Source: Fimenecus stercoravium (GTDB lineage Bacteria > Bacillota > Clostridia > Oscillospirales > Acutalibacteraceae). Taken from it: a DNA stretch of 23,517 nucleotides. Positions within the stretch are counted from its first letter, which is position 1, and every line of letters begins with the position of its first letter. The stretch covers positions 1 to 23,517 of the forward strand of contig DVIC01000102.1 in NCBI GenBank assembly GCA_018711545.1. Reading direction: 5' to 3'. The translations under genes and the position numbers were made by a program. Shown here piece after piece: positions 1 to 6,624 of the stretch. The notes beneath the pieces are model-generated. The model ran no database searches and was not told the DNA's origin. It saw only the letters and a program-made list of their open reading frames with translations.

Positions 1-4
1 CTCT

Positions 5-9
5 CCTCC
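5..9 (-). promoter_or_regulatory. Shine-Dalgarno of a leftward gene outside the window
   Basis: Read on the minus strand, the first bases of the window contain GGAGG inside CGGAGGAGAG. This is a strong ribosome binding site whose start codon would lie just left of base 1. The gene itself is not visible. It lies directly downstream of the hairpin at 22-69 and the promoter at 75-103, which supports reading the three as one 5' control region. Confidence 0.5.
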
Positions 10-21
10 GAAATAAAAAGA

Positions 22-69
22 AAAACAGAGGACAGCGACGCCGATTGGGACGTCGCTGCCCTCTGTTTT
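22..69 (-). terminator. Strong hairpin with U-rich tail (attenuator or terminator)
   Basis: Arms 22-40 and 51-69 pair over 18 of 19 positions around a 10-nt loop; the only mismatch is A32/C59. On the minus strand the stem is followed by a T-rich stretch, which is the form of an intrinsic terminator. It may end leftward transcripts of the amidohydrolase. It also sits between a good leftward promoter (75-103) and an SD (5-9), so it would be the first thing transcribed from that promoter and could act as an attenuator or a 5' stabilising hairpin. The hairpin is seen directly; its role is inferred. Confidence 0.75.
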
Positions 70-74
70 GCATT

Positions 75-103
75 ATCATATCATAGAACTTGCAGACTGT
101 CAA
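75..103 (-). promoter_or_regulatory. Sigma-A type promoter, leftward
   Basis: On the minus strand TTGACA (103-98) and TATGAT (80-75) are separated by exactly 17 nt. The predicted start is near base 68, at the outer edge of the hairpin 22-69. It would drive the gene beyond the left end of the window. The rest of 71-306 is AT-rich and shows no convincing gene. Confidence 0.7.
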
Positions 104-306
104 GACAATATTTTCTGTTTCTTACAATAAATTTCAAATAAAAAATCGTTTAAAATTACTTAAGCTCGCGAAAATATAATGCTATAACAAAGAAAATCGG
201 TTAATTTCTACAAAAATATCGTCTGAGAAAGCAAGAAGCACTACAAAGATGAAATTTCGCAGAAAGTTAAAATTTGCAGGAAAATTTCAAAATCCTGCAA
301 GTTGTC

Positions 307-1920
307 TTAACAGCGAAACGCCGGAACGCAGGCGGCTGAACCCTGCGCAAAAACCGCTTCCCCGTCTTTGTAAGTCGCAAGCACCTGCAAGGTGCGAAGC
401 GCCTGCGGCGGCACGCACAGGGGGTTGCGGTCTAAAATTACAAGATCCGCACGCAAGCCTAGGGCAAGCGTGCCTTTTTGTGCCTCTTCCCCGTATTGCC
501 AGGCTGCCGTGCGCGTGACGGCGGCAAGCGCATCCTTTGCAGAGATCGTCTGATGCAAACCGAGTGCAACACCGCTTTTGGTCTGCCGGCAGACCGCGCA
601 CCAGAGCGTTTCAAGCATGTCGGGTGCAATAACGGGCGCATCCTGATGAAAAGTAAAAGGCAGTCCTGCGCGCAGCGCCGATGCGGCAGGGCTTAAATTC
701 TCCGCACGGTTCTTGCCGAGATTTTGCAGGTGCACATCGCCCCAGTGGTAGGCGTGCGCGACAAAAAAGGACGCGACAGCGCCGAGCGCGGCGGCTTTTC
801 GGATCTGATCTTCGCCGAGAAACTGCGCGTGGATCATCACGGGACGCAGCGCTTTGAGCGTAGGAAACCTTTCCTCGGCGCGCGCAAGGCACCGTAAAAA
901 CTGTTCGCATGCCGCGTCACCGTTGCAGTGCGCCAAAAGCTGCGTGTGCCTTTCGGCGGCAAAGCAGAACGCCTCATATACCTGCTCGTCCGTCATCACG
1001 CCGTAGCCGCGATAGTCGGGATCGCCGCCGCCGAGGTACGGTGCGCGCATCCATGCCGTGCGCCCCTGCGGCGAGCCGTCTAAGAATATTTTGACGCCGC
1101 CCACGCGGCAGTGCGGATTGCGCGAATCAGCGAGAAGCGCGCGGAATGCGTCAAAGCTCTGCAAATCCGTGTATACGACCAGATCCAGCTGCAAAAGGTC
1201 ACTCGACAAAAGGTGCCTGTATGCGGGCAGCATTTCCACCGTGCACATGCCCTCCTGCACGGTGGCGATGCCGTGCGCGGCGTACAGATCCTGCGCCCTG
1301 CGGTAGCCTTGCAGGAGCGCCGCATCATCGGGCGGCGGCATTTGCTTCAGATAATGAAAAAAGGCGTTTTCCTCCATGTAGCCGGTTGGCGCGCCGTCTT
1401 GTATTTCGATCCTGCCGCCGTCGGGCGCTTTTGTCTGCGCCGTTACGCCGAGCGCTTCGAGCGCCGCTGAATTGAACCAGCCCATGTGTCCGGATTTGTG
1501 GCGGATCACGAGCTTGTGCTGCGGTGCGAGCGTATCCAAGTCCGCAAGACTTAGGGTTTTGCCGTTTTCCATGTCGGCGGGATCAAAATCCCACGCTGTG
1601 ACCCAAGCGCCGGGTGCGATCGCCCTTTCTTGTGCAAAATTTGAAATACGAGCCTGCATTTCCCGCAAGGAGCGCACGCCGTTTAAGGAAACCTGCAAAA
1701 ACGAATAGGCGACCTGCGTGAAATGACTGTGCGCGTCGATAAACGCGGGCAGCAGCGCCGCGCCGCCGAGTTCCACCCGACGGCATGTGCCGTCGGCCTT
1801 TTTCGATACCGTGCGCAGATCGCCGATCTCGAGGATCCTGCCGTCCTCTGTGAGCAGTGCCTGTGCTGCCGCGCCGCGATCCATGGTCACGATGTCACCG
1901 CCGTAAAACAGGGTTTGCAT
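307..1920 (-). CDS. Amidohydrolase family 3 protein (YtcJ-like metal-dependent hydrolase)
   Basis: 537 aa, a normal length for the YtcJ branch of the amidohydrolase superfamily: cytoplasmic TIM-barrel enzymes that use metal to hydrolyse amides or similar bonds. The substrate is unknown. Visible hallmarks are the N-terminal beta-sandwich strand, the metal-binding HxH in FIDAHSHF (H64, H66), the lysine strand KIFLDGSPQGRTAW, two further histidines (LLAHCNGD and MIHAQF), the metal-ligand aspartate in FTFHQDAP, and the C-terminal GLRADLVILDRNP segment. The start is the ATG at 1920 because AAAAGGAG precedes it by 10 nt and the protein then begins like the family. The reading frame is open to 2232, but that extension has no RBS and is not family-like. 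It is divergent from mraZ; I see no confident promoter for it. A leftward terminator-like hairpin lies at 22-69. Confidence 0.9.
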   Translation of the reverse strand: MQTLFYGGDIVTMDRGAAAQALLTEDGRILEIGDLRTVSKKADGTCRRVELGGAALLPAFIDAHSHFTQVAYSFLQVSLNGVRSLREMQARISNFAQERAIAPGAWVTAWDFDPADMENGKTLSLADLDTLAPQHKLVIRHKSGHMGWFNSAALEALGVTAQTKAPDGGRIEIQDGAPTGYMEENAFFHYLKQMPPPDDAALLQGYRRAQDLYAAHGIATVQEGMCTVEMLPAYRHLLSSDLLQLDLVVYTDLQSFDAFRALLADSRNPHCRVGGVKIFLDGSPQGRTAWMRAPYLGGGDPDYRGYGVMTDEQVYEAFCFAAERHTQLLAHCNGDAACEQFLRCLARAEERFPTLKALRPVMIHAQFLGEDQIRKAAALGAVASFFVAHAYHWGDVHLQNLGKNRAENLSPAASALRAGLPFTFHQDAPVIAPDMLETLWCAVCRQTKSGVALGLHQTISAKDALAAVTRTAAWQYGEEAQKGTLALGLRADLVILDRNPLCVPPQALRTLQVLATYKDGEAVFAQGSAACVPAFRC

Positions 1921-2014
1921 GCCATAAACACTCCTTTTGCTTCCTGCATTTATCCTGCGCGCAGGCGTGCGAAATATCCGCCCGCCGCCTTGGAACCGAA
2001 AATCGGGAAGAGGT

Positions 2015-2031
2015 GTGGGAAAAATTCCCAC
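2015..2031. repeat. Small perfect inverted repeat upstream of the amidohydrolase
   Basis: GTGGGAA (2015-2021) and TTCCCAC (2025-2031) form a 7-bp perfect inverted repeat with a 3-nt centre. It lies about 95 bp upstream of the amidohydrolase start, so it could be an operator or a leader hairpin. No T-tract follows on either strand. Confidence 0.4.
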
Positions 2032-2130
2032 CGACTCAAAATATCCCTGTGGGCCAGGCGAAATATACGCTTGTGCGTACAAACAATCGCGAATTTTGCC
2101 GATTCTTTGTAGATTATGGTTAAAAGCTGT

Positions 2131-2156
2131 CCGAAATATTTGTTCAAAATTTTCGG
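2131..2156. promoter_or_regulatory. Imperfect 26-bp palindrome between amidohydrolase and mraZ
   Basis: CCGAAA (2131-2136) mirrors TTTCGG (2151-2156), and an inner TTTG/CAAA pair (2139-2142 / 2145-2148) shares the same dyad centre. Only the TA/AT pair between them fails to match. It sits just upstream of the mraZ -35 element in the divergent intergenic region, a usual position for a dimeric regulator site. The regulator is unknown. Confidence 0.45.
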
Positions 2157-2164
2157 AAAACCGC

Positions 2165-2193
2165 TTGCAAAAGCGGGGCGGATTGATTATAAT
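2165..2193 (+). promoter_or_regulatory. Promoter of the mraZ-led dcw operon
   Basis: TTGCAA (2165-2170) and a perfect TATAAT (2188-2193) with a 17-nt spacer; transcription should begin near 2200. The -35 lies inside a small inverted repeat, CCGCTT/AAGCGG (2161-2166 / 2171-2176). Downstream, a 14-bp direct repeat occupies 2206-2219 and 2237-2250. Confidence 0.75.
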
Positions 2194-2205
2194 GGTGGTA
2201 CTAAT

Positions 2206-2250
2206 AGGAAATAGAAGTAAGTTGAAAGGCACTCAGAGGAAATAGAAGTA
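2206..2250 (+). repeat. 14-bp direct repeat downstream of the mraZ promoter
   Basis: AGGAAATAGAAGTA occurs perfectly at 2206-2219 and again at 2237-2250, 31 bp apart, about three helical turns. MraZ proteins are known to bind arrays of short direct repeats ahead of their own gene, so these copies are candidate autoregulatory sites. The repeat does not obviously match the box sequences I recall from other genera, so the link to MraZ is inferred from position and spacing. Confidence 0.55.
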
Positions 2251-2284
2251 CCATTTTGCAAGGTAAGTGGAGGTGAACGGCGGT

Positions 2285-2695
2285 ATGATGTTTCAAGGCA
2301 ACGCGGAATATACACTGGATGCGAAAAACCGTCTGTTCATCCCTGTCAAGATCCGGGAACAGGTGGGCGACAGCTTCATTTTGTTCCTGCCCCCGCGCGA
2401 AAAATGCCTGTATATATACAGCGAAGCGCGCTGGGAGGAGGTCGCACGGGAAGTGCTTGCCAAAAACGACCGTGGGTATGAGCGCCTGATCTTCGGCAAT
2501 GCCGTCACGGCGGAAACGGACAAGCAGGGGCGCATTACCATCCGCGCGGACTTCTGCAAACGTATCGGGCTGAAAAAGTCCGTGACCATTGCGGGTACGG
2601 GCGAACGTCTTGAGATCTGGGATACCGCTACGCGCAACGAAGAGCTTGCGCGGCTTGCCGAATCTGCCGATACCTATTCGGATATCCGCTTTTAA
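2285..2695 (+). CDS. mraZ: Transcriptional regulator MraZ
   Basis: 136 aa, close to the usual 140. MraZ is a DNA-binding protein that controls the dcw operon it heads. It consists of two SpoVT/AbrB-like halves, each marked by a DxxxR motif: DAKNR near residues 12-16 (usually DAKGR in relatives; Gly to Asn here, Asp and Arg kept) and DKQGR near 79-83. The start is the ATG at 2285 (MMFQG), with GGAGGTGA at 2269-2276 ending 8 nt upstream. The next ATG at 2288 would give MFQG, the more usual N-terminus, and is nearly as good. An in-frame GTG at 2267 overlaps the SD and is rejected. It is followed after 15 nt by rsmH. A promoter and a direct repeat lie just upstream. Confidence 0.95.
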   Translation: MMFQGNAEYTLDAKNRLFIPVKIREQVGDSFILFLPPREKCLYIYSEARWEEVAREVLAKNDRGYERLIFGNAVTAETDKQGRITIRADFCKRIGLKKSVTIAGTGERLEIWDTATRNEELARLAESADTYSDIRF

Positions 2696-2710
2696 CGGGA
2701 GCGCGGCGCT

Positions 2711-3643
2711 ATGGATTTTGTGCATCATCCCGTATTGTTGTCTGAAACCATCGACGCGCTGCATATCCGCCCGGACGGGTTGTACTGTGATTGTACGGCG
2801 GGCGGCGGCGGACACGCAGCGGCGATTTTGTCTCACCTGAACGAACACGGCAGGCTGATTGCCGTTGACCGCGATCCGGATGCGATCGCCGTGCTGCAAG
2901 CCCGTTTTGAAAAGGACGCGCGTGTGCGCGTGGTGCACAGCACGTTTGATCGAATTACAGACATTTTGCGCGGCGAGCGGGCGGACGGCGTTCTTGCCGA
3001 TCTCGGTGTGAGCTCTTACCAGTTGGACACGCCCGAGCGCGGCTTTTCTTTTCACAAGGATGCGCCTCTTGACATGCGCATGAGCAAAACAGGGCTTTCG
3101 GCGGCGGACGTGGTGAATACGTATTCCGAAGCTGCACTGCGGCAGATTCTGCGCGATTACGGCGAAGAAAAATATGCAGTCTCCATTGCACGCAGCATCG
3201 TGCGCGCTCGGGAAGAAAAACCGATCGAAACGACGTTCCGTCTCGTGGACGCCATCAAACAGGCACTGCCGCAAAAGGCAATGCGTGATGCGCATCCCGC
3301 GCGGCGTACGTTCCAGGCGATCCGGATTGAAGTCAACGGCGAGCTTTCCATGCTCGAAGGCGCGCTGGACGCGATGTTCGATTCGCTTCGCGTCGGCGGC
3401 GTTTTGGCGGTCATCACGTTTCATTCTTTAGAGGATGGATTGGTCAAGCGGCGGTTTGCCGCCTTTGCCGAAGGATGCACCTGTCCGAAGGAATTCCCCG
3501 TCTGCGTGTGCGGCAAAAAACCGCGCGGGGAGATCCTATTGAAAGGCAAGGCGCCGGCAGAAAGCGAGATCCAACAAAACCCCCGCGCGCGAAGTGCCAG
3601 ATTGCGCGCCGTGCGCAAACTGCGGGATACACAAGAGGGCTGA
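2711..3643 (+). CDS. rsmH: 16S rRNA (cytosine(1402)-N(4))-methyltransferase RsmH (MraW)
   Basis: 310 aa, normal for the family. RsmH uses S-adenosylmethionine to methylate N4 of C1402 in 16S rRNA, in the decoding centre. Seen are the N-terminal HHPVLL, the SAM-binding TAGGGGH (29-35), AVDRDPDA (51-58), LADLGVSSYQLD (95-106), PLDMRM and VITFHSLED. The start at 2711 has GGGAG about 9 nt upstream. It is the second gene of the operon in its universal place after mraZ, 39 nt before ftsL. The Cys-rich segment near residues 255-268 is normal for the family. Confidence 0.97.
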   Translation: MDFVHHPVLLSETIDALHIRPDGLYCDCTAGGGGHAAAILSHLNEHGRLIAVDRDPDAIAVLQARFEKDARVRVVHSTFDRITDILRGERADGVLADLGVSSYQLDTPERGFSFHKDAPLDMRMSKTGLSAADVVNTYSEAALRQILRDYGEEKYAVSIARSIVRAREEKPIETTFRLVDAIKQALPQKAMRDAHPARRTFQAIRIEVNGELSMLEGALDAMFDSLRVGGVLAVITFHSLEDGLVKRRFAAFAEGCTCPKEFPVCVCGKKPRGEILLKGKAPAESEIQQNPRARSARLRAVRKLRDTQEG

Positions 3644-3682
3644 CGCGGAATACACGCGGGCGGCAGGAAAGGGAAGGCAGAC

Positions 3683-4234
3683 ATGGCGAGATACCAAAAA
3701 TACAGTGACGCGGACTTCGCAAGGTTTGAAACGTCTGCGCCCGCATACAATCAAAACGCGGCGCGCAAGCTCGCGCCGAAGCACGAAGCGTCGCCGAAGC
3801 CGCCGATGCGGCTGGTGGAGCGCAAGAAAAAGACGGTCGCCCAAGCGCGGCGGGAAATGAAGATCGGCGCGCGGCAGGCGGCGAAGATTTTGGCTGTATC
3901 CGTTTTTCTGCTGTCCATGTTCGCTGTGCTTTTGTACGGCAGGCTGCGTGTGGACGAGCTCACCCGCGAAGTGGATGCGGCTGCTGTGCAGCTGCAGGAA
4001 GCGCAGGATGAATACACGCGATTAAACATGCAGCTGGATTCCGAGTTTTCGCTTGAGCGCGTCGAGACTTATGCGCAGGACGTGCTGGGCATGACAAAGG
4101 CGGAGGGGTATCAGATCGAGCATATCGACCTGTCCGGAGAGGATGCAGTGGTCATCTCCGGAGACAAGACCCTGTCCGAAAGCAGCGAGGGGTCTTTTGT
4201 TGAACGGGTTTTGGAATATCTGAAATCGGAATAA
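3683..4234 (+). CDS. ftsL: Cell division protein FtsL-like (septum formation initiator)
   Basis: 183 aa, with low sequence conservation as is usual for FtsL. The architecture is diagnostic: a basic cytoplasmic N-terminus of about 66 residues, one membrane segment (about 67-87), and an extracytoplasmic coiled coil (about 88-120) that would pair with FtsB/DivIC and FtsQ/DivIB to activate the FtsW-FtsI synthase. It ends in an acidic tail. The start ATG at 3683 is preceded by an AGGGAAGG-type RBS. It is identified partly by its place between rsmH and the class B PBP. The N-terminal arm is longer than in Bacillus FtsL. Confidence 0.85.
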   Translation: MARYQKYSDADFARFETSAPAYNQNAARKLAPKHEASPKPPMRLVERKKKTVAQARREMKIGARQAAKILAVSVFLLSMFAVLLYGRLRVDELTREVDAAAVQLQEAQDEYTRLNMQLDSEFSLERVETYAQDVLGMTKAEGYQIEHIDLSGEDAVVISGDKTLSESSEGSFVERVLEYLKSE

Positions 4235-4245
4235 AATAGGTATGA

Positions 4246-4284
4246 AAACGAGGGTTGAGGCTAAGGCAGCCTTGACTCTCGTTT
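4246..4284 (+). other. Intercistronic hairpin between ftsL and ftsI
   Basis: Arms 4246-4262 and 4268-4284 pair over 17 positions, with three G-U wobbles, around a 5-nt loop. There is no U-tract after it, so it is not a classic terminator. Two smaller hairpins follow: GGTT/AACC (4285-4288 / 4294-4297) and GTGCA/TGCAC (4303-4307 / 4314-4318). Together they fill the 114-nt gap before ftsI. Possible roles are mRNA processing, stability or partial attenuation. Confidence 0.6.
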
Positions 4285-4348
4285 GGTTCATCAAACCGTT
4301 GCGTGCATTTTTTTGCACAATGTTTTTCTTAGGAAAGGAGTGCGTACC

Positions 4349-6565
4349 GTGCGAACACGACCGTCCAAGCAAACGGCACAGCGTGCCACGTTTGCATTGG
4401 TGCTGCTCTCTTTGGGCTTTTTGTACTGCATCGGCGCGCTGGCATATGCCGCTTTGATCAAAGGCGATGAATACCGCCTGAAAGCCGAGCAGAACCAGCT
4501 TTCCGATACGCAGATCGCCGCTGAGCGCGGTACGATCTATGATTCCAACATGAAGGTGCTTGCGCAAAGCGCCTCTGCCTGGCTTGTGTATGTGAACCCC
4601 TCGCAGGTGAAAAGCAACGAGCAAAACGAACTCATCGTCCGCGGGCTTGTGGACATTCTCGGCGCGGATGAGGAGGATGTGCGCTCGAAACTTTCCAAGA
4701 CCGAGACCGGGTATCAGAAGATCGCGGGCGAGATCGAGACCGACGTCAAGGAAGCGTTGGAAGCTTATATGACCGAGCATAAGGACGCTTCGCTTTCGCA
4801 GGTCATCGGCATCGATCCCGACACCAAACGGTATTATCCGTATTCTTCCTTCGCCTCTACCATCATCGGTTTTACCAATGCCGACGACGAGGGCATTGCC
4901 GGGGTGGAGATGCAGTATAATGATGATCTGACCGGCGTTTCGGGCAGGATCATCACCGCGAAAAACGCACGGCAGGGCTCTATGGGAAGCAGCTACGAGA
5001 CGACCTACGACGCCGAAGCGGGCGAAAGCCTGGTGCTGACGATCGACGAGGTCATCCAATACTACCTCGAGCAAAGCCTGGAGCAGGCAATCACGGACAC
5101 CGGCGCGAAATATGCTTACGGCATCGTCATGGACACGGATACCGGCGCGATCCTCGCGATGACCAGCCAGCCGGATTTTGATTTGAATAACCCGCGCGTG
5201 ATCTCCGATACGACAAAGGCGGAAGAGATCGCCGCCATGACCGACCCTACAGAACGTTCTACGGCGACCACCAACGCGCTGTATTCCCAATGGCGCAACC
5301 GCACCATCAGCGATACCTATGAACCGGGCTCTGTTTTTAAGACGGTCGTTGTTTCCGCTGCACTCGAAGAGGGCGTGGTGGATCTCGACACCACCTATAC
5401 CTGCACGGGCTCGATTCGTGTAGCCGACCGCATCCAGCATTGCTGGAAACGCGGCGGCCACGGGACGGAAACGCTGACCGAAGGCTTGATGAACTCCTGC
5501 AACCCGTTCTTCATCACCATCGGGCAGAGCTTGGGGCAGGAGACGTTCTATAAATATTTCGAAGCGTTCGGGTTTACCGAAAAAACAGGCATCGACCTGC
5601 CTGCGGAGGCGACCCCCGTCGCCGGGCAGACCTATCACGCGCTTGAAGATATGGGGATTACCGAGCTTTCGTCCAGTTCCTTCGGCCAGACCTTCCAGGT
5701 CAGCCCCGTTCAGATGATCACGGCGGTCAATACGATCGCCAACGGCGGCAAGCTCATGCAGCCGTATTTGGTGGATTCGAAGCTCGACGGCGACGGCAAC
5801 GTGGTCTATAAGACTACGCCGACCGTAAAACGGCAGGTCATTTCCGAAAAGACTGCCGATACCGTCGCGAATATGATGGAGCAGGTCGTTTCCATCGGTA
5901 CAGGTAAAAACGCCTATGTGGCGGGCTTCCATGTGGCGGGCAAGACCGGCACGAGTGAAAAGATCGGCATTGAGGGCGCATACATTGCATCGTTTGCGGG
6001 CTTTGCGCCGGCGGATGATCCGCAGATCACCATTTTGATCGCCATTGACGAACCCGTCGGCGAACACGGCGGCGGCGCGGTAGCGGCGCCCATCGCGGGC
6101 GAGCTGCTCGAAAAGATATTGACCTATCTCAATGTAGAACCGCAGTATGAGGAAGATGAGATCTCCAACATCTCCTCCGTTGCGCCTTCGCTTGTGAATA
6201 TGACTGTGAGCGAAGCGCAGAGTACGGCGTCTAAATTCAAGCTGCGAGTTGTCGGCGACGGCGATACGGTGGTTTCGCAGATCCCGGCGGCAGGGCAGCA
6301 GATGCGCACGGGCGGTGTGATCGTGGTTTACACCGATGCAGACACCCCGCGCGAAACGGGAACGGTTCCCGACCTTTCCAACATGACCATGTCACAGGCG
6401 AATTCCGCTGCCGTAAATGCGGGCTTCAACATCCGCATCGCAGGCAATACGCATTCCGGCGAGGTGCTTTCCTATAAGCAGAGCCTCGACGCGGGCAGCG
6501 AAGCGGAGCTCGGCTCTGTGATCACGGTGTATTTCAAATCCAATGTGGATGTACAAGACGGCTGA
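4349..6565 (+). CDS. ftsI: Class B penicillin-binding protein with two PASTA domains (FtsI/SpoVD type)
   Basis: 738 aa from the GTG at 4349, chosen because AGGAAAGGAG ends 8 nt upstream; the ORF is open to a TTG at 4283 but that start has no RBS. It is the peptidoglycan DD-transpeptidase that crosslinks septal wall and works with the SEDS enzyme FtsW. Domains: membrane anchor about 14-35, dimerisation domain to about 200, transpeptidase with SVFK (catalytic S328), SCN (383-385) and KTGT (532-535), then PASTA repeats at about 611-664 and 671-731. PASTA repeats bind muropeptides or lipid II. The vegetative septal enzyme (PBP2B/FtsI) and the sporulation enzyme SpoVD cannot be separated by sequence alone; the position in the dcw cluster fits either. 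Confidence 0.95.
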   Translation: MRTRPSKQTAQRATFALVLLSLGFLYCIGALAYAALIKGDEYRLKAEQNQLSDTQIAAERGTIYDSNMKVLAQSASAWLVYVNPSQVKSNEQNELIVRGLVDILGADEEDVRSKLSKTETGYQKIAGEIETDVKEALEAYMTEHKDASLSQVIGIDPDTKRYYPYSSFASTIIGFTNADDEGIAGVEMQYNDDLTGVSGRIITAKNARQGSMGSSYETTYDAEAGESLVLTIDEVIQYYLEQSLEQAITDTGAKYAYGIVMDTDTGAILAMTSQPDFDLNNPRVISDTTKAEEIAAMTDPTERSTATTNALYSQWRNRTISDTYEPGSVFKTVVVSAALEEGVVDLDTTYTCTGSIRVADRIQHCWKRGGHGTETLTEGLMNSCNPFFITIGQSLGQETFYKYFEAFGFTEKTGIDLPAEATPVAGQTYHALEDMGITELSSSSFGQTFQVSPVQMITAVNTIANGGKLMQPYLVDSKLDGDGNVVYKTTPTVKRQVISEKTADTVANMMEQVVSIGTGKNAYVAGFHVAGKTGTSEKIGIEGAYIASFAGFAPADDPQITILIAIDEPVGEHGGGAVAAPIAGELLEKILTYLNVEPQYEEDEISNISSVAPSLVNMTVSEAQSTASKFKLRVVGDGDTVVSQIPAAGQQMRTGGVIVVYTDADTPRETGTVPDLSNMTMSQANSAAVNAGFNIRIAGNTHSGEVLSYKQSLDAGSEAELGSVITVYFKSNVDVQDG

Positions 6566-6610
6566 TTTTTGAAAATCAGCTTTACGGATGCGGCAAAGAC
6601 GAAGGTCTTT
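6561..6610 (+). other. Two hairpins in the ftsI-murE gap
   Basis: GCTGATTTT (6561-6569) is a perfect inverted match to AAAATCAGC (6572-6580) and overlaps the ftsI stop codon. A second hairpin, AAAGAC/GTCTTT (6595-6600 / 6605-6610) with loop GAAG, ends one base before the murE AGGAGG. The first has only a short T-tract, so it is at most a weak terminator. The second may help expose or limit the murE ribosome binding site. Confidence 0.5.
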
Positions 6611-6624
6611 TAGGAGGAACAGAA

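Noticed and set aside
249..518. 89-aa plus-strand ORF near the left end
   Set aside because: It overlaps the 3' end of the amidohydrolase in antisense and has low-complexity composition with no RBS.
1921..2232. N-terminal extension of the amidohydrolase
   Set aside because: The added 104 residues lack family similarity and an RBS and cross the mraZ promoter; the ATG at 1920 has AAAAGGAG.
2201..3424. 407-aa antisense ORF over mraZ/rsmH
   Set aside because: It is a shadow of two well-identified genes, with no recognisable motifs.
4022..6067. 681-aa antisense ORF over ftsL/ftsI
   Set aside because: It lies fully opposite clear ftsL/ftsI coding sequence, has no family features and results from GC-rich third positions.
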